Source: Lachnospiraceae bacterium (lineage in GTDB: Bacteria; Bacillota; Clostridia; Lachnospirales; Lachnospiraceae). Taken from it: a stretch of DNA of 55,622 nt. Both the position numbers and the translations under genes were made by a program. The DNA is taken from NCBI GenBank assembly GCA_015258095.1, contig JABZIV010000011.1, positions 1-55,622 of the forward strand. The letters run 5' to 3'. Below the pieces are notes generated by a model. The model worked only from the letters and a program-made list of their open reading frames with translations. It was not told the origin of the DNA and searched no databases. Positions within the stretch are counted from its first letter, which is position 1; every line of letters starts with the position of its first letter. Positions 8,313 through 16,800 of this stretch are shown piece after piece.

Positions 8313-9034
8313 ACAATCTCCTCCCATGGAAATACCGGGCCATCCGTACAGATGCGTTTCATTCCGGAGCGCATCTTCCGGGAGCAGCCCATGCAGGCGC
8401 CAAATCCGCAACCCATCCGTTCTTCAAAGCTGAACTGTCCGTCCTCCACCATCTCATATACCGCGCGGAGCATCGCTTCCGGCCCGCAGGAAAAGGCATA
8501 ACGATGGTCTCCCAGGATAGAGGTTACAAAGCCCTTCTGTCCGGCACTGCCGTCCTCCGTAACAAGATTAACCGGCACCCCCAGAGCGCGAAACTCTTCC
8601 AGAAAGAAGACATCCTCTTTCGAGCGGAAGCCCAGCGCCACATAGGGATGCTTTCCCGCTTCGATCAGTTTTTTGCATAGAAAATACAGGGGGGGAACGC
8701 CGACTCCTCCTCCGGCAAGTACCGGACTATTCGGGCACGCCGAAAGGTCATAGCCGTTACCCAAACCAGTCAGGACGGGAAGGTACTCTCCTTCCTCCAT
8801 AAAAGAAAGTTCTTCCGTCCCCTCTCCCATTACCTTATAGATTAAGGTCAAGGTATTCTCCCTAATATCGCAAACCGAAATCGGTCTGCGGAGATATTTT
8901 CCCGGAATCCGTATCTCGCAAAACTGTCCCGCTCCGGAAAAGGCAGAACAGTCTCCATCCAGACGAAGAAGGAAAACATCCCTTGCAATCAATCGGTTCT
9001 CCAGAATCTTAAACTCACACTCTTTTGCCGCCAT
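8306..9034 (-). CDS. pyrK: Dihydroorotate dehydrogenase B, electron-transfer subunit
   Basis: FAD and [2Fe-2S] subunit linking PyrD to NAD. A ferredoxin-reductase fold is visible, with the FAD motif RRPISVCD near residue 50 and a glycine-rich NAD motif LAGGGVGVPPLYFL near residues 106-119. The C-terminal iron-sulfur ligands are Cys209, Cys214, Cys217 and Cys229 (CGFGACMGC then C). The protein is 242 residues from the ATG at 9034; GAGGAG lies only 2-3 nt before it, slightly short spacing. An in-frame TTG at 9082 is unlikely. The gene lies 123 nt downstream of pyrC. Confidence 0.94.
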   Translation of the reverse strand: MAAKECEFKILENRLIARDVFLLRLDGDCSAFSGAGQFCEIRIPGKYLRRPISVCDIRENTLTLIYKVMGEGTEELSFMEEGEYLPVLTGLGNGYDLSACPNSPVLAGGGVGVPPLYFLCKKLIEAGKHPYVALGFRSKEDVFFLEEFRALGVPVNLVTEDGSAGQKGFVTSILGDHRYAFSCGPEAMLRAVYEMVEDGQFSFEERMGCGFGACMGCSRKMRSGMKRICTDGPVFPWEEIVW

Positions 9035-9157
9035 TTCTCCTCGTTTCTCTATACTTCCTTGCAGGATTTTGTCTCGCTCCAAAACAAAACTCTGCCGTTT
9101 TCTCTCCCTGCTTAATCGCTATCCTTTTTCTACCCGTTTCAGCAGAATCTCTTTCTC

Positions 9158-10549
9158 TTACTGCTGAAACAGGATGCCTTTCTCAAAATCATAAACCTCT
9201 TCTCCCTGATAATAGGTCTTTAAAACCTTCCCCTGCACTTCCTGTCCGGAGAAGAGTGTGCTCTTTCCCTTCGAATAAAACTGTGCGGTATCCACCGGAT
9301 AGCAGGCGTCTAAATCCAAGACGGTGATATCCGCTTCTACGCCGTCCTCGATATATTTCGGTCCGCGTATCGGGAAAATCTCCCTCGGTCTTGTACACAT
9401 CAGTTCCAGAAGGCGGTAGAGAGAAATCGCGCCGTATTCCGCCTTCCCCTTTTCAGACAAGGCTTCCGCCGCCGTGCACTTTGCTTTTCTTAGGTCTACC
9501 CGTAACGGATCCTTATCCAGAGGATTCCGAAGTACCATATTGTGAAACATCGAAGCAAAAGCCGTTTCCAGCCCGACAATCCCGAAAGAGGAGCCGGCAA
9601 GCCCCTTACTTTTCTCCTCCGCACTGTGCGGGGCATGGTCCGTGATCAAACAATCGATGGTACCGTCCTGTATTCCTCTAATTAAGGCTTCTCTATCCGC
9701 TTCCTCCCGAATCGGCGGATTCATCTTCCACTTCCCGTCCTCTTCCAGATCCTGATCGGTAAACATCAGATAGTGCGGCCCGGTTTCTCCGGTCACCTTC
9801 ACCCCTCTCTTTTTTCCTTCGCGAAGGAGCTGTACGGATTCCTTCGTGGATATATGGCAGATGTGATACTGTGCACCGCTTTCCTCGGCAAGACGAATGT
9901 CCCGCTTTACCTGCTTCCACTCGGAAGCGGAGTTGATCCCGGTATACCCGTGCGCCTCGGCAAAAGCGCCATCGTGAATGCATCCGCCGGGACGGAGCTC
10001 CGCTTCGTCTTCGCAGTGCGCTACAATCGCTTTTCCCAGCGCCTCCGCCTGAATCATCGCTTCCAGCATGAGCCCCTCATCCTGCATGCCTTTTCCGTCA
10101 TCGGAGAAGGCAATCACATACGGCGCGAGTCCGACCATATCGGAAAGACTGCCTCTTCCCTTCTGTTCCCTCGTTATGGTTCCATAGGGATACACCTTGA
10201 TACAGGCATCCTTTTTTATGGCATCCAGCTCAACGGCAAGATTCTCCGGGCTCGAAGGCGGCGGGTTCAGGTTCGGCATGGCGCAGATAGCCGTATATCC
10301 GCCATGGGCAGCCGCCTCCGTCCCTGTTTTTATCGTTTCCTTATACAAAAAACCGGGCTCTCTAAGATGTACGTGAACATCTACAAAGCCCGGAACAATC
10401 AACTTCCCACTCATGTCGAAAATAGGAACGTCGCCAATATTATTTTTAGAAAAATGAAGAAAAAGTCTTCCATCGGAAAGCAATACATCCGCTTTCTCAA
10501 TGCCTTCTCTGGTATACAAGTAACCGTTTTGCAGAAGTACCTTACTCAC
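9158..10549 (-). CDS. pyrC: Dihydroorotase
   Basis: Zinc amidohydrolase that closes carbamoyl aspartate to dihydroorotate. The metal motif DVHVHLREPG holds His59 and His61; AHCEDEAEL, YHICHIST and LITDHAPHS supply the further ligands expected of this family. At 463 residues it is slightly longer than the usual 425-430. It starts with GTG at 10549 behind AGGAGGGG. It is the first gene of the operon. carAB is not in the window, so carbamoyl phosphate must be made elsewhere. Confidence 0.94.
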   Translation of the reverse strand: MSKVLLQNGYLYTREGIEKADVLLSDGRLFLHFSKNNIGDVPIFDMSGKLIVPGFVDVHVHLREPGFLYKETIKTGTEAAAHGGYTAICAMPNLNPPPSSPENLAVELDAIKKDACIKVYPYGTITREQKGRGSLSDMVGLAPYVIAFSDDGKGMQDEGLMLEAMIQAEALGKAIVAHCEDEAELRPGGCIHDGAFAEAHGYTGINSASEWKQVKRDIRLAEESGAQYHICHISTKESVQLLREGKKRGVKVTGETGPHYLMFTDQDLEEDGKWKMNPPIREEADREALIRGIQDGTIDCLITDHAPHSAEEKSKGLAGSSFGIVGLETAFASMFHNMVLRNPLDKDPLRVDLRKAKCTAAEALSEKGKAEYGAISLYRLLELMCTRPREIFPIRGPKYIEDGVEADITVLDLDACYPVDTAQFYSKGKSTLFSGQEVQGKVLKTYYQGEEVYDFEKGILFQQ

Positions 10550-10582
10550 ATTCCCCTCCTATCCTGCTCAATTTTCCGAAAG

Positions 10583-10611
10583 AGTATAGCAAAAATCGGA
10601 TAGGGTGACAA
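10583..10611 (-). promoter_or_regulatory. Promoter of the pyr operon
   Basis: TTGTCA (10606-10611) and TATACT (10583-10588) are separated by exactly 17 bp. The predicted start is near 10576, leaving a leader of about 27 nt before the pyrC GTG. That is too short for a PyrR-type attenuator, so control is likely at initiation or through PyrI feedback on the enzyme. Confidence 0.75.
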
Positions 10612-10688
10612 GAGGTGAATTTTCACCAAATATAACTTTCCTTTTCTTTTAAAATTCGTTCTACTGTCTCATACGAAATCCCGCTTTT

Positions 10689-10958
10689 CTATTCCTCCCA
10701 TCCTTCTTTCGGCATCAGGAAGGCGAGCATGGTCTTCTCTTCTCCCTCTTCCAAAGAGATATCATCAAGATGCGTCTGTTTCGGAAAGTCCATTCCGTCT
10801 TCGGACTCCACGAGGAGCCAGTTCACTCCCGCCTCTCTGGCATCCTCCAAAGCATCCGCCTTGTCCTTTCCTTCTCCGTAACAGCCTGCGAGGTCGATTA
10901 CATCGACTCTGTACTGATTGTTTTTCTTCCGGATAATTGCCGGATAATAATACGTCAT
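10689..10958 (-). CDS. HicB-family antitoxin-like protein, no HicA partner seen
   Basis: Small 89-residue protein with the HicB (UPF0150) fold signature: YYPAIIRKKNNQYRVDVIDLAGCYGEGKD spread over two strands, followed by the helix DALEDAREAGVNWLL. Complete HicB antitoxins usually add a C-terminal DNA-binding part; this one ends in an acidic stretch. Its ATG overlaps the stop of the AraC gene (ATGA), so it is translated with the regulator. No HicA-type double-stranded RNA-binding protein is encoded on either side, so a toxin-antitoxin role is doubtful; solo HicB-like proteins are common in Clostridia. Confidence 0.8.
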   Translation of the reverse strand: MTYYYPAIIRKKNNQYRVDVIDLAGCYGEGKDKADALEDAREAGVNWLLVESEDGMDFPKQTHLDDISLEEGEEKTMLAFLMPKEGWEE

Positions 10959-11869
10959 TTTCCCTCTCTCTTTCTATACTGCATGGGCGTTTCCCCCATC
11001 ACTGTCTTAAAGGTCTTAATAAAATTTCCCTGGTTATGAAAGCCGGTTTTCTTGGCAATATCGATGATTTTCTCTTCCGAAGAACAGATCATGGCGGTCG
11101 CCTTCTTTACCCGATAGCGGTTCAGGTACTCCAGAGGAGACACGCCGACATGACTTCCAAAAAAACGGGTAAAATACTGCTCATTCAGCTGACAAATCGA
11201 AGATAAATCGCGAATGTAGAGCTTTTCCGTATAATGTTCCTCCATATACAGAATGCAGGCTTTCAGAAGCTCCGCCTTCTTCTCCTCTTCTAAGGGACAT
11301 TTATCCCGAATGAGCCCCATTCCTTCCAGAATGGAAAAAAGATGCAGGAGTTCCGCCCGGACATACAAGATTTCCGCCACCCCGCGAACACGATATTCCT
11401 TACTCGACTCGATACTCTTGTCACAGCTTCCATGTTTGTGAAAATACTGCACCAAACGGGAAAAGCACTGTACGGTGTCAATAAACCCCATATCATTTAA
11501 GCTGATTTCTTCCGGATAGAATCGCTTTCTTTCCCGAAGCGGAGAAAAAAAAGCATCCTCCAAAAAGTCTCCCGCTATAAAAGACAAGTCCTCCAAACGA
11601 AAACAAAAAGAATGCTCTACAGCCTTATCCGAGGTGGCATACAAACGATGAAAACACCCTCTCGGAATAAAGTAGAGACATTCCTCTTTAATCAGTTTCT
11701 CCTTTAGATTCAAGTAGAGCTGAAACTCGCCTTCCTGAAAATAAATCAGCTCATCATAATCGTGCCAGTCCGCCTCCACTGCCAGCCGCTCTTTTCTGCC
11801 GCTCACACTGCTGTACAGAAAAGGAAAATGCTTTTCCGGAGAAGTCAGTCCGCTTTCTTCCCTCCTCAC
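10955..11869 (-). CDS. AraC-family transcriptional regulator
   Basis: DNA-binding regulator of 304 residues. The N-terminal half resembles the cupin sensor of AraC proteins (DELIYFQEGEFQLYL and YFIPRGCFHRLYA near residues 38-76). The C-terminal 100 residues hold two helix-turn-helix motifs, with LNEQYFTRFFGSHVGVSPLE in the first and IIDIAKKTGFHNQGNFIKTF in the second, ending in the usual PMQYRKR. GTG start at 11869 behind GGAG. It is coupled to the HicB-like gene and lies divergently from nothing, so its target cannot be guessed from orientation. Confidence 0.9.
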   Translation of the reverse strand: MRREESGLTSPEKHFPFLYSSVSGRKERLAVEADWHDYDELIYFQEGEFQLYLNLKEKLIKEECLYFIPRGCFHRLYATSDKAVEHSFCFRLEDLSFIAGDFLEDAFFSPLRERKRFYPEEISLNDMGFIDTVQCFSRLVQYFHKHGSCDKSIESSKEYRVRGVAEILYVRAELLHLFSILEGMGLIRDKCPLEEEKKAELLKACILYMEEHYTEKLYIRDLSSICQLNEQYFTRFFGSHVGVSPLEYLNRYRVKKATAMICSSEEKIIDIAKKTGFHNQGNFIKTFKTVMGETPMQYRKREGK

Positions 11870-11942
11870 TTCTCTCTCCTTTCCTGCCTAGACCATGCAT
11901 CATCCCGTAGGGAAACCCCTTTTCACACTCAACGCAGTTCCT

Positions 11943-11951
11943 ATTTTAGCA
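11943..11951 (-). promoter_or_regulatory. Extended -10 promoter of the AraC gene
   Basis: TGCTAAAAT on the minus strand is an extended -10 element; no good -35 is seen. It lies about 75 nt upstream of the GTG start. Confidence 0.4.
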
Positions 11952-12006
11952 TAGTCAAAGGGCTTTATCTAGAGAATCGTGCCGACCGGAGTGGAGTCTG
12001 TATCGA

Positions 12007-12549
12007 CTAGAGCAGGGCGGAAACCTTCTCTTCTACCACTTTCATGTCTTCCGTCGGTTCGAAACGCTCTACGACATTTCCTTCTCTATCAATCAGGAAT
12101 TTGGTGAAATTCCACTTGATATCCGGATTCTTCTTATAATTCACATCTCTTGCAAGACACATGGCTGCCATGGCAAGCCCTTCCGGACTGTGCCCGAAAC
12201 CGGAGAATCCCTTCTGCTCCTTTAAGAAGCGATAAAGCGGAAGCGCATTCTCGCCATTCACATCCGACTTCTTCCGCTGCGGAAACTTCGTGTTGTAATG
12301 GAGCGTACAGAACGCATGAATCTCTTCATCCGTTCCCGGTGTCTGTCCGGCAAATTGATTACAGGGAATGTCGATGATTTCCAATCCCTTGTCATGATAA
12401 GCCTCATAAATTCTCTCCAGGTCTTCATACTGCGGTGTAAAGCCGCATCCGGTTGCCGTGTTCACGATTAGCATGACCTTGCCCTTGTTCTCTGCAAGAG
12501 AGAACTCGCCTCCCCCTACTTCCGGTACGGAATAATCATAAATACCCAT
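12007..12549 (-). CDS. Glutathione peroxidase family protein (thiol peroxidase)
   Basis: Cytoplasmic thioredoxin-fold peroxidase of 180 residues that reduces peroxides. The peroxidatic Cys35 is in NTATGCGFTPQY, Gln69 in CNQFAGQ and the tryptophan in KWNFTKFLID complete the family tetrad. Cysteine replaces selenocysteine, as in most bacterial members, which use thioredoxin more often than glutathione. AGGAGG precedes the ATG. The promoter carries a 14-bp palindrome at the start site (see separate entry), fitting peroxide- or thiol-responsive control. Confidence 0.93.
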   Translation of the reverse strand: MGIYDYSVPEVGGGEFSLAENKGKVMLIVNTATGCGFTPQYEDLERIYEAYHDKGLEIIDIPCNQFAGQTPGTDEEIHAFCTLHYNTKFPQRKKSDVNGENALPLYRFLKEQKGFSGFGHSPEGLAMAAMCLARDVNYKKNPDIKWNFTKFLIDREGNVVERFEPTEDMKVVEEKVSALL

Positions 12550-12667
12550 TACAAACCTCCTTGTCTTTCCTTACGAAACTGCTATGCCTCGGATTCCGAT
12601 AAACCTCGGTAATCGGCGCATTGCTCTACTCTGTATGGACTATGTTGTTCCATCTCTTTTCTATTTC

Positions 12668-12711
12668 AATTGTTTACAATTTGATTATATACAATATTTT
12701 TGTTCTGTCAA
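12668..12711 (-). promoter_or_regulatory. Promoter and palindromic operator of the glutathione peroxidase gene
   Basis: A consensus TTGACA (12706-12711) and TATAAT (12684-12689), spacer 16 bp, read leftward. Immediately downstream lies the perfect palindrome AATTGT-TT-ACAATT (12668-12681), covering the expected start site. Its form resembles sites of MarR/OhrR-type thiol sensors, but the regulator is not identified. Confidence 0.7.
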
Positions 12712-12833
12712 GTACTTTCTAACTTCCTGCCCGACCTTATTTTTTCTAAGAGAAGTGTCTGGGCAATTTCTCTTATCTGTAGTACTATTCTTTCTGTTTC
12801 TCATTTGAAAATAGAAAGGAGCGCGTTCACGCT

Positions 12834-13688
12834 ATGATCCCCGGAAAATTAAGCCTCTGTGCAACCCCTATCGGCAATCTGGAAGACATCAGTTTCCGTG
12901 TTCTTCGTGTATTAAAAGAAGCGGATTGCATCGCTGCGGAAGATACCCGAAATTCCATCAAGCTCTTGAATCACTTTGCCATTCAAACACCGATGACGGC
13001 GTACCATGAATTCAACAAAGTGGAGAAAGCCAGAGACTTGGTTTCCCGCCTGCAAAGAGGGGAAAATATCGCCCTAATTACGGATGCCGGAACCCCCTGT
13101 ATAAGTGACCCGGGGGAAGAACTGGTGCGACAGGCGGTCGACGCGGGCATTCGCGTGGAAAGTATACCGGGTCCTGCCGCCTTCGTCACGGCGCTTACGC
13201 TCTCCGCCCTTCCCACAAGACGATTCGTCTTTGAGGCTTTTCTTCCGACAGAGAAAAGCAATAAGAAAGAACGAACCGCCATCCTGCAAAGTCTTGCCGG
13301 GGAAGAACGAACCATCCTTCTTTATGAAGCGCCGCATCACCTCTTGAAAACGCTTGAAGATCTTCGGGATGCTTTCGGGGAGAATCGTAAGCTGAGCCTC
13401 GCAAGAGAACTGACGAAGAAACATGAAGAAGTCCTCTATACGGACTTGGAAGAAGCCATACGAAAGTACCGAGAAGAGGAACCGCGTGGAGAGTACGTCT
13501 TAGTGCTGGAAGGGCTTTCCCGGGAAAAGAGAGAAAGAGCAGCACAGGAGAAATGGCTTTCCGTAAGTCTTTCGGAACATTTCCAAAACTATGTGCAGGA
13601 AGGCTACACGGAAAAAGAAGCGATAAAGCTTGTCGCAAAGGATCGAGGACTCGGAAAACGCGAGGTTTATAAAGAATTAAAAGGATAA
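12834..13688 (+). CDS. rsmI: 16S rRNA (cytidine-1402-2'-O)-methyltransferase
   Basis: Methylates the ribose of C1402 in the ribosomal P site using SAM. The tetrapyrrole-methylase fold is shown by LCATPIGNLEDISFRV (residues 7-22), AAEDTRNSIKLLNHF, LITDAGTPCISDPGEELV and the GPAAFVTALTLSALPT stretch. At 284 residues it is of normal length, with the usual C-terminal extension. AAAGGAG is 10-12 nt before the ATG. It is a single gene facing the adhesin. Its 3' end runs into a purine-rich repeat that carries extra stop codons. Confidence 0.95.
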   Translation: MIPGKLSLCATPIGNLEDISFRVLRVLKEADCIAAEDTRNSIKLLNHFAIQTPMTAYHEFNKVEKARDLVSRLQRGENIALITDAGTPCISDPGEELVRQAVDAGIRVESIPGPAAFVTALTLSALPTRRFVFEAFLPTEKSNKKERTAILQSLAGEERTILLYEAPHHLLKTLEDLRDAFGENRKLSLARELTKKHEEVLYTDLEEAIRKYREEEPRGEYVLVLEGLSREKRERAAQEKWLSVSLSEHFQNYVQEGYTEKEAIKLVAKDRGLGKREVYKELKG

Positions 13689-13750
13689 AAAGGGATAAAA
13701 GGATAGATTAAAAGATAGATAAAAAAGAAAGATAAAAAAGAAAGATAAAA
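13676..13750. repeat. A-rich tandem repeat beginning at the rsmI stop codon
   Basis: The end of rsmI (AAAAGGATAA) is followed by degenerate copies: GGGATAA, AAGGATAG, AAAAGATAG and then ATAAAAAAGAAAG twice over. Each unit contains TAA or TAG, so stops appear in every frame. Confidence 0.75.
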
Positions 13751-13752
13751 AA

Positions 13753-13794
13753 AGCAACAGAGGAAAGGGTCTCTTTCCCGCTGTTGCTCTTTTT
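13753..13794. terminator. Bidirectional terminator between rsmI and the giant adhesin
   Basis: AGCAACAG pairs with CTGTTGCT, and inside it GGAAAG pairs with CTTTCC. T5 follows on the plus strand and an A-run precedes it, so it can stop both converging transcripts. Confidence 0.88.
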
Positions 13795-13808
13795 ATAAAG
13801 AATCCTCT

Positions 13809-16800
13809 TTACTTTATCTTTTGTTTTCTTCTCCGCAGACTTTCTTCCAGGAGCAGGGTCGATAAAACGAAAAGACCAAGGTAGTAGGGCATGGCACTAC
13901 TGTCTCCGGTCGGAACTATTCTTCCATAGCGGTCGACCTGCCCTTTTCGCATGGCGGCAAGAAGTTCTCCGATAGCCTGTAATTCTTCAATATCTTCTTT
14001 CGTTAAAGTTCTGTTTTGCCCGAGGATTTCTCCCAAACGCTCGTCAATATCTTCTCTAGTGTATCCTCCTCTGGTGTATCCTCCTCTGGTATATCCTCCT
14101 CCGATTTCTCCCTTCTTTTTCTTCTTGATTCTCGCCTTTTTCGAAACCGTTCCGTTCGGGCGCGGTAAACCGTGTTCCCGAATATAACGAAGGACTTCAG
14201 GCGGAATCAGATGCTTCGGAAAATAGATGGGATTCCCATCCGGATCCAGACCGATAAAGACCAGATTGTCTCTTCCGAGCACTTCCGGAACGTGCGGTCC
14301 TTCCTCTTCGTCTCCCGTAAACTGCGGGTTCGTGCCGTTATTTCCCGGGATTCTTCCCTTTTTACTGATATGGGGACCTCCGCCGCCTTCCGATTCTCTC
14401 TGATAGAGTAACCAGTTCAGTACCGGCTCCTCCTGTAAGGCTTCCGCATCACCGAGGATGCCTTCCTTATTCATGAGATGATAGAGGAGCGACGGCGCAG
14501 TCTCGTTCGGTCTTCGAATATAGAGATTCTCGCCGAGGAGAAAAGCCGTCTGATAGCGCGGACGGGCAGGATTTCGCACATCTCTTCCATAAGAAAGCAC
14601 GGAAAGTTCCTGTTTTCCCTCTTTGTTCTCCTGAAGGCGGAAAGCCATCTCCATTTTCGGATTGTCATACTCTCTTTCTTCCGTAACATTGAGAAGCAGA
14701 TAGTCCTGTGCCAGAGTGAGGTTCGGAATCCGAAGATTTCCGGCACTGTCATTTTCAAAAATCTCCTGCAAAATATAAGGCTCTCCCTGATATTCGATCG
14801 TCTCCTTTACTGCCCGTTCCCGATACTCCGTTCCTTTCTCTATGCTGTCTTCCGCTCTTCCTTTTCCCTCAAGAAGGGTCTTTAAACTCCAGTCCTTCTT
14901 GACATAAAGCGCATACTTCTGCTCTCCGACATTCTTTTTTCTTGTCTCAAAGTCCGTCGTATGCAGGAAAAGGCTTCCCTTCTTCAGTCCATACGTCAAT
15001 ACCGGTGCATTTCCTCCGCTATAGGCCTCCGCCTGTCCCGCTCTTACTTTCGTAACGGAAATGTTGCTGTCCATTGCCACGACGATCTTATAGAGCCCGA
15101 GTTCACTCGGAGAAAGCACGAGATTCTTTCGTGCAGCGGAATCTTCAGCGAGATTACTTCCGCTTGCGCGAAGATAGTAGGTCTTTCCTCTTTCCAGCCC
15201 AAAGATGCTTAAACTTCCTTCCTTATAGGCACGGTAGCCGTTTCTCTTTTCTGACCGAACCACCCCTGCCTTCACATCGGAATCGACTTTCATGGTAACG
15301 AAAGTGGAAGGAGAGGCAGGAGTCACAGTCGTGATTCTCTTTCCGTTCACGCTAAGTTCCAGTCCGGAGGGGATAGGCTGCGTTCCGCCCGCGTCCTCCG
15401 TAAGAAGATAGGACAAACCGTAGAGCGGCAAAGTTTCCGTCTTCCCTACCCGCTCATGGTGCTCGACTTCCGCCAGGAGAGAAAACTGTGTTCTCTCCAC
15501 CGCAAGGTCCAGATAGTTTTTGTCCAGGTGCGCGATGACGTCGTTCTCCGGGTCAACCAGACTGATCTGATTCTTATTGTTGATCTTAAACTGTAGGTCC
15601 GGCGTAGTACGGTAAGACAGGGAAAGGTTGGTGCCTTCCTTTAATGTATAGACCTGTCCTGCCAGAAATTCTCCGGAAATAAAGACCGATCCATGGGCAT
15701 CCGTCGTGTAGTTCCTCGTGCTTTCCGCATTCGTTCCGTCATTGAAGACCCCGGTGATACTAAACTGCAAGCCGGAAAGCCTCTCTTCATTCTCCCAATG
15801 CGCTTTCTTCTTATCCTCCGCACTGTAAGAAAGGAGCGGGTCAATCCCAAAACGGGTAATCATGACGCCGTTTACCGCATCGTCTCTCGTCTCGTTGATT
15901 TCCGTCTTCTCCGCAGAGAAACGGAAGGGGCCATAGACATTGGCATTGCCTTCTTCATTCAGGTCCAAAAGATATCCGTGCGGCTCCACAAGTTCTTTCA
16001 CATAGTAATCCTGATACCAGGAGAGCTTGTCAAAGATGAGTTCTCCTGTATGCGCTCCTCCGGCGGTCACGCCTTCCAGCGGAACACCGCTCCGCATAAG
16101 CGGAACCGTACCGTCTTTATCGGTGTAGATGCCGTACTTTGCGCCGGCGAGCTTCTTCGTGTGATCGTGGGAATCCACTTTCAGAAGCTTCAAGCTTCCC
16201 GGAATACGGCTATTTTTCGCAATGCCCGCCTGATCGGGAAGAGCTCCGGGACTTACCCCGTTTTCCTCCTGCACAAGGGAGAAGAAAGACTGCGGTTTCA
16301 AGACTTTCTTGACACCGCCCTGCTCCAGATCCTGCTTTGTAACGACGAAAACATACTTTTTGTTTCGACTTCCCTCTTTTTCGATGCTGTAGCCGGGAAC
16401 CGTCTGTTTCTCCACAAAATAGTATACCCCGAGCGGAAGGCCGTCTTTCACAAGCCGGTTTCCGTAGAAAGGCAGCTTCGGCGCTTTAGTTCCGGTCTCC
16501 ATGGGGTTCTTCGTGGAAAGAACACCGTTTTCATCCGTCTTATAATCACCAAGATTGATGTCGTGCTGCAACTCCACCCTTGAGATGAGTCCTGTATAGT
16601 TATAGCCCGTTCCTGCCGTACCGAGGTGATTTCCCCCGTTGTCCAGTGCCGTCGCTTTATCCACTGTATCGGAGTCCTTTACCATATAAAGAGTAAATAC
16701 GGCGCCCTTCAGTGCAGTAAAGTCTGTCCCGCCCGGCGTAACGGGTTCTCTGTCTTCCTTCTTGAGGCTGGCCTCCGCAAGGATACGCTTTGCTTTTACC

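Noticed and set aside
10550..10688. PyrR-type attenuator before pyrC
   Set aside because: The promoter sits only about 35 bp from the GTG start, leaving no space for antiterminator and terminator hairpins.
10689..10958. A HicAB toxin-antitoxin pair
   Set aside because: Only the HicB-like partner is present; neither neighbour resembles HicA.
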